DNA of 64,000 nucleotides from assembly GCF_900250115.1 (NCBI RefSeq), contig NZ_LT984803.1:620001-684000 (forward strand). The letters are read 5' to 3'. The position numbers and the translations under genes are program-made. The notes under the pieces are model-generated. The model was not told the origin of the DNA. It ran no database searches and worked only from the letters and a program-made list of their open reading frames with translations. This DNA comes from Cupriavidus taiwanensis (GTDB lineage Bacteria > Pseudomonadota > Gammaproteobacteria > Burkholderiales > Burkholderiaceae). Positions 24,146-31,676 of this stretch are shown one piece after another (position 1 is the stretch's first letter; every line of letters starts with the position of its first letter).

Positions 24146-24840
24146 CGGCGCTCCCCGTCCGCCGCCGCGGCCTTGTCATCGGGTGTTTCCAGGTGGCGCC
24201 ACAGGTCGCGCGGATCGAACGACAGCATCGCCGCCAGCACGATCACCAGCGCCGCGAACGACCACAGCGCGATGCCCGGCAGCACGCGCGCCATGGTCGA
24301 GAGCTTCACCAGCGTCACCAGCACGCCGATCATGAAGACCTCGATCATGCCCCACGGCCGGGTCTGGCGGATGCCGCGCACGATGCGGTCGAAGCCGGCC
24401 GGCATGCGGTGCTGCGCCATCGGCACCAGCAGGTAAGCCATCATCAGCAGCTCGGACAGCGGGAACAGGATGGTGGTGGCGAACACCAGCGCCGCCACCA
24501 GCGCCATCTGGTCCCCATACAGCGCCTGCACCGCGCCCAGCAGCGTGGTCTGCGTGCGCACCCCTTTCAGGTCCATCTCGACGATGGGGTAGGCGTTGGA
24601 GATCAGGAACAGGATCAGCGCGGTGAGCACCAGCGGCAGCAGCCGGTGGTAGTGCCGCCGGCTCTCGCGGTACAACTGGCCGCCGCAGCGCAGGCACAGC
24701 GCGCGCTCGCCGGGCGCGATCGGCGTGCGCTCGTAGACGGCGTCGCAGTATTCGCAGGCTACCAGCCGGTGCAGCGTGGCCGGCGAGGTGTCGGGCAGCG
24801 TGGTGTCCGGCGGGGCCGGGGGAACGTCGTGTACCGCCAT
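24142..24840 (-). CDS. pqiA: PqiA-like inner-membrane protein (first copy), 232 aa
   Basis: Second half-length PqiA paralogue: zinc-ribbon cysteines CEYCDAVYERT and CLRCGGQLYRES, four membrane segments (LLPLVLTALILFLISNAYPIVEMDLKG, MALVAALVFATTILFPLSELLMMAYLLV and others) and the terminal FDPRDLWRHLE. Start 24840 overlaps the AI-2E gene stop by four bases and the stop overlaps the next pqiA-like start by four bases. Together the two copies probably make up the equivalent of one full-length PqiA. Confidence 0.88.
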   Translation of the reverse strand: MAVHDVPPAPPDTTLPDTSPATLHRLVACEYCDAVYERTPIAPGERALCLRCGGQLYRESRRHYHRLLPLVLTALILFLISNAYPIVEMDLKGVRTQTTLLGAVQALYGDQMALVAALVFATTILFPLSELLMMAYLLVPMAQHRMPAGFDRIVRGIRQTRPWGMIEVFMIGVLVTLVKLSTMARVLPGIALWSFAALVIVLAAMLSFDPRDLWRHLETPDDKAAAADGERR

Positions 24841-26012
24841 CAGCCGGGTCGCTTGCCGGAACCTGCCGGCGGCACATCGGGGTTGTCGACCACGGCCGGC
24901 GCCGGCGCCGGTGCCGATGCCGGTGCGGATGCCAGCGCCGCGCCTTGCTGCAGGTCGCGCTGCAGCTCGCCCTGCGAGCCGATGGTCCAGTCGCGCAACA
25001 GGGCATAGGCCACCGCCAGCAGCGTCGGGCCGATGAACACGCCCAGGAAGCCGAACGCCAGCGCGCCGCCGAGCACGCCCAGCATGATCCAGATCAGCGG
25101 CATGCCGGTGCCCTTGCTGATCAGCAGCGGCTTGACGATGTTGTCCGCCATGCTGACCACGCCCACGCCCCACACCACCAGGAAGATGGCCCAGCCGGTG
25201 GCGCCGGTGTGGTACAGCCACAGCGCGGCCGGCAGCCACACCAGCGGCGGCCCGACCGGCACCACCGACAGGAAGAAGGTTACGAAACCGAGGATGGCGG
25301 CGCCCGGCACGCCCGCGATCCACAGGCCGATGCCGGCCAGCACGGCCTGGATGAAGGCGGTGCCGAGCACGCCGTAGACCACGCCCTTGACGGTGCTGCC
25401 AGCGAGTTCCAGCAGGTGGTCGGCGCGCTCGCCGGCGATGCGGCGCATGCCGGCGCGCAGCCAGGCAATGGCGAACTCGCCGCCGGTGTAGAAGAAGAAG
25501 GCCAGGATGATCGACAGCGCCAGCTGCCCCAGGCCCGCCCCGATCGACAGCCCCGCACCCAGCAGCAGGTGCCCGACCGGCGCGATCAGCTTGCGCAGGT
25601 TGGCGACCATCTCGGAATCGGCATTGATGATGCTGTCCCAGGAGTTTTGCAGGTAGCTGCCGACAAAGGGCAGGCTGCTCAGCCACAGCGGCAACTGCGG
25701 CACCCCCTGCTCCATATAGCGGTCGACCAGCGCGGCGAGGTCATCCAGGTGCGCGGAGAAGCTGGCGCCGGCATAGACGAACGGACCCAGCACGATCACT
25801 GTCGCCAGCAGCACGCAGATGAGCGCGGCCAGGCCGCGCCGGTTGCCGAGCCAGCGCGACAGCACGGTGTAGGGGTGCCAGGAACTGAATGCCAGGATCG
25901 CCCCCCACAGCAGCGCCGTGGTGAACGGCGCCAGCACCAGCAGCGAGCCGCCGATCAGCACGATCAGCGCGAATACGGCGGCGATTTTTTCGATCAACTG
26001 ACCGGAACTCAT
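24840..26012 (-). CDS. AI-2E family (YdiK/PerM-like) membrane transporter, 390 aa
   Basis: Polytopic protein with eight or so segments. Family marks are the N-terminal pair of helices, the long periplasmic/cytoplasmic amphipathic part (DLAALVDRYMEQGVPQLPLWLSSLPFVGSYLQNSWDSI) and the C-terminal blocks GVVYGVLGTAFIQAVLAGIGLWIAGVPGA, PVGPPLVWLPAALWLY and VKPLLISKGTGMPL. The substrate is not known; the family name comes from one autoinducer exporter. The C-terminal tail is Ala/Pro low complexity. GGAG lies nine bases before ATG 26012. First gene of a five-gene operon with the Pqi genes. Confidence 0.88.
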   Translation of the reverse strand: MSSGQLIEKIAAVFALIVLIGGSLLVLAPFTTALLWGAILAFSSWHPYTVLSRWLGNRRGLAALICVLLATVIVLGPFVYAGASFSAHLDDLAALVDRYMEQGVPQLPLWLSSLPFVGSYLQNSWDSIINADSEMVANLRKLIAPVGHLLLGAGLSIGAGLGQLALSIILAFFFYTGGEFAIAWLRAGMRRIAGERADHLLELAGSTVKGVVYGVLGTAFIQAVLAGIGLWIAGVPGAAILGFVTFFLSVVPVGPPLVWLPAALWLYHTGATGWAIFLVVWGVGVVSMADNIVKPLLISKGTGMPLIWIMLGVLGGALAFGFLGVFIGPTLLAVAYALLRDWTIGSQGELQRDLQQGAALASAPASAPAPAPAVVDNPDVPPAGSGKRPG

Positions 26013-26198
26013 GGTTGGGGTCTCCGTTTGTCCCCTGGGGGTTGGGTGTGACGGGGACGGCGTAAATATAGCTTAAGGGGGAAGGTGGGTTGTGAAACGG
26101 GGATCTGGGGCGGATTTGTGGTGCTTGGCGGGCGCGGCTGTTTGGCTGGCGTGGGGGGCTTTCTTGATCGATGTTGGTTTTTTTGGGGGGCGTTTTTT

Positions 26199-26550
26199 GT
26201 GACATGTTTTTGCTTTTGAACCGCAGGGTTCCGCCCTGCTGGGCGGGTCACTTTTTGTCCGAGCGGCAAAAAGTAACCAAAAAGCGCGTTTACTGCCCTG
26301 CGGGCGGCATGTCTTATCGTAGTGGGCGCTGGGTTTTCGTACGGGGCTGGGCTTCCTCACATAGCGGGGCAGCCTGCCGCGGGGGTGCACCACGGTGGCA
26401 AGGGCGTTGAAGGGGTGTTTGAACGAGCCCAGAGCGCGGAGTGGCGGCCTGCTGCTGGCCTTACCGTAGGAACGCCTACGGCTGCGCTGCGCGCGGTCAG
26501 TATCGTAGATCTGGGGACGCAACACCGGAGGCATCGCTGCGCTCGCTTGG
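26199..26550 (+). repeat. Left arm of a large imperfect inverted repeat
   Basis: About 350 bases that reappear in reverse complement at about 26697-27043. The outer 95 bases (26231-26323) are nearly identical to their partner; the inner part has scattered differences and small indels. Inside are the sub-hairpins CCGCCC-TGCT-GGGCGG (26231-26246) and ACTTTTTG...CAAAAAGT (26250-26274). Confidence 0.88.
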
Positions 26551-26588
26551 CCCCCGAACGCGCTCAGGGTCGCCGCCCGGTTTTCTCG

Positions 26589-26610
26589 CCTCTCCCGCCT
26601 GCGGGAGGGG
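26589..26610. repeat. Small CCCTCTCCC-type intergenic palindrome (copy 1)
   Basis: CCTCTCCCGC, two bases, GCGGGAGGGG. Member of a palindrome family also found at 39033, 39157, 41670 and 41766. It lies in the loop between the arms of the large inverted repeat. Confidence 0.7.
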
Positions 26611-26696
26611 GCTGGGGTGAGGGCGGGCGCCTCAACGAAGTCTGGCTTTCCACAGCAAAAATGCGGCGGCCCGGGCCGGGCCGGGACCTGTCAGCG

Positions 26697-27043
26697 CCAA
26701 GCGAGCGCAGCGACGCGTTCCGGGCCAGAGCCATTGCCCTACGATACTGCCTGCGCAGCAGCCGAAGGCGTTCCTGCGACAAGGCCAGCAGCAGGCGGCC
26801 ACTCCGCGCTCTGGGCTCGTTCAACCACCATTCCAACGCCCCACCCACCGTAGTGCACCCCTGCGGCAGGCAGTCCCGCCATGCGAGGAAGCCCAGCCCC
26901 GTACGAAAACCCCCAGGCACACTACGATAAGACATGCCGCCCGCAGGGCAGTAAACGCGCTTTTTGGTTACTTTTTGTCGCTCGGACAAAAAGTGACCCG
27001 CCCAGGAGGGCGGAACCAGGCGGTTCAAAAGCCAACAGCATGT
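26697..27043 (-). repeat. Right arm of the large imperfect inverted repeat
   Basis: Reverse complement of the left arm. The stem-loop stems are preserved while loop bases differ (TGCT in the left arm, TCCT here), which suggests pairing is kept. Confidence 0.88.
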
Positions 27044-27127
27044 CACCAAAAGCAACGACCCACCCCAAAAAACCATCGAACAAGAAATCAAAACCCAAAA
27101 CGCCAAAAACCCACCCCTACCCAATCC

Positions 27128-28264
27128 TCAATCTGGCACTGCCATTACCCCACTCTTCAGCAGCGCCGCCACCAGGTCCGATTGCGTCACCATCCCCACC
27201 ACCCGCCGCTGATCATCGATCACCGGCGCATGATGCAGCCCGCCATCGGAAAACGCCTGCGCCAGCTCGACCATCGGCTGGTCGGGCCGCGCGGTCACGA
27301 CGGCCCGCGTCATCAGGTTGCGCACCGTGCCGGCCAGCCGCCGCGCCCCGGTATCGCGCTGCGCCGCAAAGAAGTCGCTCTGCGTGATGATGCCCACCAG
27401 CTTGCGCGTTGCATCGACCACCGGCAGGGCCTTGATGCGATGCCGCGACAGCAGGTGCCCGGCCTCGTTCGCCGGCTGGTCGGGCGTCACCGTGATCACA
27501 TCGCGCGACATGATCTCCCCGCACAGCACATTGCCGAAATGACGGCGGTAGGCGCGCAGTTGCGCCGCGACCAGGATCTGCTCGAGGTCGTCTTCCTCGA
27601 TATCCAGGAATTCGCCGCGCACCTTCAGCGCGGCATCGAGGTCGGCGCGGGTCACGCCCACGCGCTGGGAAGGCGGGACGTCCCTGGTGCCGTGCTGGAC
27701 CGCTGGCTCGGGCGGACGATGCGGGTAGCGCCGGCGCGACAGGTTGTTGAAGGCCAGCGCCATCATCAGCAGCAGCATCGAGTTGAACAGCACCGGCACC
27801 GCCACGAAGCCGAAGCCGAGCGCACTGACCGCCGGCCCGCCGAAGACCGCGGTGATCGCCACCGCGCCGCTGGGCGGATGCACGCAATGGAACTGGAACA
27901 TCAGGGCGATGGCGACCGACACCGCGACCGCGGCGGCCAGCCCCGGGTCCGGGATCCAGCGCGCACAGGCCACGCCGATCACCGCGGCGATCAGGTTGCC
28001 GCCGATGATCGACCATGGCTGTGCCAGTGGCGAAGACGGCACCGCGAACAGCAGCACCGCCGAGGCGCCCATCGGCGCGACAAACCAGGGATTGAAGCCG
28101 CCCAGGGTCTGGTGGCTGATCCATTCGGTGCAGAGCAGTCCAAGCAGGGCGCCGAAGCAACTCTTGAGACGCTCCTTGCGGCTGGCCGGCACCGGCAGCG
28201 GCACGAATGTGCGCAGCCAGGCACGGGCGTTGTGCGCCAGGGCGGAGACGGGGGCGGTTGGCAT
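27128..28264 (-). CDS. HPP-family membrane protein with two CBS domains, 378 aa
   Basis: The N-terminal half is an HPP domain with four hydrophobic segments; the name-giving motif is in FQFHCVHPPSGAVAITAVFGG. The C-terminal half (about 230-370) has a CBS pair: EIMSRDVITVTPDQPANEAGHLLSRHRIKALPVVD and NLMTRAVVTARPDQPMVELAQAFSDGGLHHAPVID. HPP proteins are linked to nitrite or other anion movement; CBS pairs bind adenosine nucleotides and gate transport. Divergent from the CLC gene, sharing a palindrome at 28300-28322. Confidence 0.9.
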   Translation of the reverse strand: MPTAPVSALAHNARAWLRTFVPLPVPASRKERLKSCFGALLGLLCTEWISHQTLGGFNPWFVAPMGASAVLLFAVPSSPLAQPWSIIGGNLIAAVIGVACARWIPDPGLAAAVAVSVAIALMFQFHCVHPPSGAVAITAVFGGPAVSALGFGFVAVPVLFNSMLLLMMALAFNNLSRRRYPHRPPEPAVQHGTRDVPPSQRVGVTRADLDAALKVRGEFLDIEEDDLEQILVAAQLRAYRRHFGNVLCGEIMSRDVITVTPDQPANEAGHLLSRHRIKALPVVDATRKLVGIITQSDFFAAQRDTGARRLAGTVRNLMTRAVVTARPDQPMVELAQAFSDGGLHHAPVIDDQRRVVGMVTQSDLVAALLKSGVMAVPD

Positions 28265-28299
28265 TCTTGTGACGGGGGGCGCTTTGGAATGGTGCGCGT

Positions 28300-28322
28300 A
28301 ATATATCACGGGGTGATATATT
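28300..28322. promoter_or_regulatory. Perfect palindrome between HPP-CBS and CLC-CBS genes
   Basis: Ten-base arms AATATATCAC and GTGATATATT around GGG, in the middle of a 138-base divergent intergenic region and the only AT-rich stretch there. Very likely the operator of an unidentified dimeric regulator controlling both genes. Confidence 0.7.
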
Positions 28323-28402
28323 TGGCCGCCTTTGGTGCAGCGCATCCCGGTAATGGGGCGTGTCGCACCGCACAAGAGCATAGAACAGCAAGGAGCCCCA
28401 AG

Positions 28403-30160
28403 ATGTCGTCTGCCATGCCGGTCGAAAAACGCGACTATGCCGTCAACCGCCGCCTGCTGCTGCTGTCGGTGATCGCGCTGGGGATCGGCGCGCTCAGCAC
28501 CGTGGCGGCGGATGTGCTGGTGAACCTGATCCGGTTTTTCACCAACCTGTTTTTCTACCAGACGCTGTCGCTGGCGGAGCGCTCGCCGGCGCACCATGCG
28601 CTCGGCGCGTGGGTGATCGCGGTGCCGGTGGTGGGCGGCCTGGTGGTCGGCCTGATGGCCCGCTACGGCAGCGACAAGATCCGCGGCCACGGCATTCCCG
28701 AGGCGATCGAGGCGGTGCTGTTCGGCAAGAGCAGGATGTCGCCGCGGGTGGCGGTGCTCAAGCCGCTGTCGTCGGGCATCGTGATCGGCAGCGGCGGGCC
28801 GTTCGGCGCCGAAGGGCCGATCATCATGACCGGGGGCTCGCTGGCGTCGCTGCTGGCCCAGTACCTGCACCTGACCGCGGGCGAGCGCAAGGCGCTGCTG
28901 GTGGCGGGCGCGTGCGCCGGCATGACCGCGATCTTCGGCACCCCGGTGGCGGCGGTGCTGCTGGCGGTGGAGCTGCTGCTGTTCGAGCTGCGCCCGCGCA
29001 GCCTGCTGCCGGTGGCATTGGCATGCGCGGTGGCGGGCTTCCTGCGCCCGCTGCTGTTCGAGGCCGGACCGCTGTTTCCGCTGCAGACCGCGGCGGCGGG
29101 CACGCCGGCGCTGTTGTCGTGCATGCTGGCCGGGCTGCTGTGCGGCGTGCTGGGCGCGGGACTGACACTGGCGCTGTACCGCACCGAAGATGCGTTCGCG
29201 CGCCTGCCTCTGCACTGGATGTGGTGGCCGGCGCTGGGCGGGCTGGTGGTCGGCATCGGCGGGTATTTCGAGCCGCGCGTGCTGGGGGTGGGCTATGACG
29301 TGATCGGCGACCTGCTCAACAACCGCATCGCCATCGGGATCGCGCTCGCGCTGCTGGCGGTCAAGGCCGTGATCTGGATCGCGGCGCTGGGCTCGGGCAC
29401 CTCGGGCGGCGTGCTGGCGCCATTGCTGATGCTGGGCGCGGGCCTGGGCGTGGTGCTGGCGCCATGGCTGCCGGGCGGTTCGCCGCAGCTGTGGGCGCTG
29501 GTATGCATGGCCGGGGTGCTGGGCAGCGTGCTGGGCGCGCCGCTGACCGCCGTCGTGTTCGCCTTCGGACTCACCCACGACACCCAGGCGCTGCTGCCGC
29601 TGCTGCTGACCACCGCGGTGGCATACGGCTTCTCGGTGCTGGCGATGAAGCGCTCGATCATGACCGAGAAAATCGCCCGGCGCGGCCTGCATATCTACCG
29701 CGAATACAGTGTCGATCCGCTCGAGCGCGCCCATGTGGACGAACTGATGACACGCGCGGTGGTGGCGATCGACGCCGACCTGCCGGTCGCGGATGCCATG
29801 GCGCGCTATTTCGGCGAACACGCCGCGCATCGCGCCTACCCGGTGGTGGCCGGCGGGCGCGTGCTGGGCATGCTGGAACGTGCCGCCATACGGGGCCTGG
29901 CCGCGGGCGAGGTGCCGCCCGCCATGCGTTGCCGCGACCTGCTCGGCGCGCCCGCGCACGTGCTGCTGCCGGGCCAGACCGCGCGCGCCGCCGCGGGCAG
30001 CATGGCGGCGCTGAGCGTGGCGCGCCTGCCGGTGGTGGAAAGCGTGGAAACCATGCGCCTGGCCGGCATCGTGTCGCTGCGCGACCTGCTGCGCCCCAGC
30101 GGCAGCGTGTTCCACGAAGAGTCGCGGCGCGAGCGCCTGCGCGGCCGCGCCGCGGCCTGA
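28403..30160 (+). CDS. CLC-type chloride channel/antiporter with C-terminal CBS domains, 585 aa
   Basis: CLC membrane domain (about 20-430) with the anion-path motifs GHGIPEAIEAVL, GSGGPFGAEGPIIMTGG (gating Glu present) and GSGTSGGVLAPLLMLGAG. It is followed by a CBS pair (about 450-575: ELMTRAVVAIDADLPVADAMARYF and LLPGQTARAAAGSMAALSVARLPVVE). Would move chloride or a similar anion, possibly against protons. ATG 28403 follows AAGGAG. The long open frame reaching back to 26975 crosses the repeat and the antisense of the HPP gene and is not coding. Confidence 0.94.
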   Translation: MSSAMPVEKRDYAVNRRLLLLSVIALGIGALSTVAADVLVNLIRFFTNLFFYQTLSLAERSPAHHALGAWVIAVPVVGGLVVGLMARYGSDKIRGHGIPEAIEAVLFGKSRMSPRVAVLKPLSSGIVIGSGGPFGAEGPIIMTGGSLASLLAQYLHLTAGERKALLVAGACAGMTAIFGTPVAAVLLAVELLLFELRPRSLLPVALACAVAGFLRPLLFEAGPLFPLQTAAAGTPALLSCMLAGLLCGVLGAGLTLALYRTEDAFARLPLHWMWWPALGGLVVGIGGYFEPRVLGVGYDVIGDLLNNRIAIGIALALLAVKAVIWIAALGSGTSGGVLAPLLMLGAGLGVVLAPWLPGGSPQLWALVCMAGVLGSVLGAPLTAVVFAFGLTHDTQALLPLLLTTAVAYGFSVLAMKRSIMTEKIARRGLHIYREYSVDPLERAHVDELMTRAVVAIDADLPVADAMARYFGEHAAHRAYPVVAGGRVLGMLERAAIRGLAAGEVPPAMRCRDLLGAPAHVLLPGQTARAAAGSMAALSVARLPVVESVETMRLAGIVSLRDLLRPSGSVFHEESRRERLRGRAAA

Positions 30161-30167
30161 GCGCCGC

Positions 30168-30587
30168 CTACTTGTAGGTCGACAGCAGGATGCTGGTCTC
30201 GGTGGCGCTGATGCCGTCGATCAGCCGGATCCGGTCGAGCGCGCGGTCGAAGGCCTCGAGCGTCTCGGCGCGCAGCTCGGCGATGATGTCCCAGCGGCCG
30301 TTGGTGGTGTGCAGCGCCTGCACGCTGGGCTCGCCGCGCAGCGCCTGCAGCACGGCGCGGGTCTTGTTGCCGTCGACGGCGACCGTCATCCAGGCGCGGA
30401 TGCGGTGCGCCTCGGCCTCGGGCCGCAGGCGCACGGTGTAGCCGACGATCACCCCTTCCTGTTCCAGTTTGTCGATGCGGTTCTGCACGGTCGCGCGCGA
30501 CACGCGCAACGCCTGCGCCAGTGCCGTCACCGGCGTGCGCGCGTTGTCGCGCAGGAGGGCAATCAGCTGCTGGTCGGTGGCATCCAT
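30168..30587 (-). CDS. Lrp/AsnC family transcription regulator, 139 aa
   Basis: N-terminal HTH (DQQLIALLRDNARTPVTALAQALRVSRATVQNRIDKLEQEGVIVGYTV) and a C-terminal RAM/ligand domain (MTVAVDGNKTRAVLQALRGEPSVQALHTTNGRWDIIAELRAETLEAFDRALDRIRLIDGI), the full Lrp/AsnC layout. ATG 30587 begins the domain; a GTG at 30599 is also open. It is divergent from the arginine-dihydrolase-like and ornithine cyclodeaminase genes with about 180 bases between, so it probably controls them in response to an amino acid. Confidence 0.92.
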   Translation of the reverse strand: MDATDQQLIALLRDNARTPVTALAQALRVSRATVQNRIDKLEQEGVIVGYTVRLRPEAEAHRIRAWMTVAVDGNKTRAVLQALRGEPSVQALHTTNGRWDIIAELRAETLEAFDRALDRIRLIDGISATETSILLSTYK

Positions 30588-30767
30588 GGGGGCGGGCACG
30601 TCAAGGTTGGCAAAGCGCCAGCGGTACCTGGCGATTTGAATAATGGTAGGCGCAAACTGCGCAGTTTGCTGGCTTTTGGCTAACGCGCGCTTGCACCAGA
30701 ATTCAATTGACCGATGGCATTCCCTGCCGGGATCGCCTCGCCCACCATGCCAACCAGGAGCCGCCCC

Positions 30768-31646
30768 GTGATCCAGACCCCGACCATCCTGCTAGTCGAG
30801 CCGACCTTCTACGACGTGTCGTACAGCATCAATCCGTGGATGGACCCGGCCGCGTGGGCACGCGATCCGCACGGCATGCACCGCAATGCGATGCAGTCGT
30901 TCCACGCGCTGCGCGACGCGCTCGGCCGCGCGGGCTTCGCGGTGGAGCTGGCGCCCGGCGCGCCGGGTCTGCCCGACATGGTGTTCCCGGCCAATGCCGC
31001 CGTGGTGCTTGACGGGCGCGCGTTGCTGGCCCGCTTCCGCTATCCGCAGCGCCGCGGCGAGGAAGGGCCGTTCGCCGACATCTTCGGCAAGCTGCGCGAG
31101 CGGGGCCTGCTCGACGAAGTCGCGCTGCTGCCGGAAGGCTGCTACCAGGAAGGCGCCGGCGATTGCATCTGGGACGCGGGGCGCGGGCACTTCTGGGCCG
31201 GCTTTGGCCCGCGTTCGTCGCACCAGGCGGCGCTGGCGGTGTCGGGCTATTTCGGCAAGGACGTGGTGGCCCTGGAGCTGGCCACCGAGCAGAGCTACCA
31301 CCTCGACGTGTGCTTCTGCCCGCTGTCGGGCGGCGAGGTGCTGTACTACCCGCCGGCATTCAGCGCAGCGGCGCTGCGCGAGCTGCGCGCGCGCGTGCCG
31401 GCGCGGCTGCGCATCGAAGCCAGCGCCGACGACCTGCGCCACTTCAGCGTCAATGCCGTCAACCTGAACGACCAGGTGGTGATGACCCGCACCACGCCGC
31501 ATCTGCGCACGGAACTGGGACGGCGCGGCTACCAGTTGCATGAGGTCGACCTGTCGCCGTTCATGCTGTCGGGCGGCGGCGCCTATTGCATGACCCTGCG
31601 GCTGGACCGCAGCAGCGGACGCGGCGTCGCCGCGGCGGCCGCCTGA
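30768..31646 (+). CDS. Arginine deiminase-fold amidinohydrolase, probably arginine dihydrolase-like, 292 aa
   Basis: Guanidine-modifying fold: MVFPANAAVVLDGRALLARFRYPQRRGEE, GCYQEGAGDCIWD, HLDVCFCPLSGGEVLYY and the terminal catalytic cysteine SGGGAYCMTLRL. The family includes DDAH, CtlX and the arginine dihydrolases ArgZ and AgrE. The PAN motif aligns with the Asn region that distinguishes dihydrolases. GTG 30768 is chosen: AGGAG (30756-30760) stands seven bases before it. Followed 30 bases later by ornithine cyclodeaminase, which suits an arginine to ornithine to proline route. Exact substrate is inferred. Confidence 0.8.
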   Translation: MIQTPTILLVEPTFYDVSYSINPWMDPAAWARDPHGMHRNAMQSFHALRDALGRAGFAVELAPGAPGLPDMVFPANAAVVLDGRALLARFRYPQRRGEEGPFADIFGKLRERGLLDEVALLPEGCYQEGAGDCIWDAGRGHFWAGFGPRSSHQAALAVSGYFGKDVVALELATEQSYHLDVCFCPLSGGEVLYYPPAFSAAALRELRARVPARLRIEASADDLRHFSVNAVNLNDQVVMTRTTPHLRTELGRRGYQLHEVDLSPFMLSGGGAYCMTLRLDRSSGRGVAAAAA

Positions 31647-31676
31647 GGCACGGCAGCAACCGCGAGGGAGAGGGTC

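Larger units (their letters stand above)
26013..27127. other. Gene-free region dominated by a large inverted repeat
   Basis: Some 1.1 kb without a credible gene. Frames of 70-200 codons exist on both strands, but they encode the same Arg/Pro/Ser-rich peptide from each arm of the repeat, so they are by-products of it. Contains the inverted arms listed separately and one CCTCTCCCGC-type palindrome at 26589-26610. Confidence 0.7.

Noticed and set aside
26073..26930. Frames of 150-200 codons in the inverted repeat
   Set aside because: The same peptide is encoded by each arm in opposite orientation, which is a consequence of the repeat; no ribosome sites.
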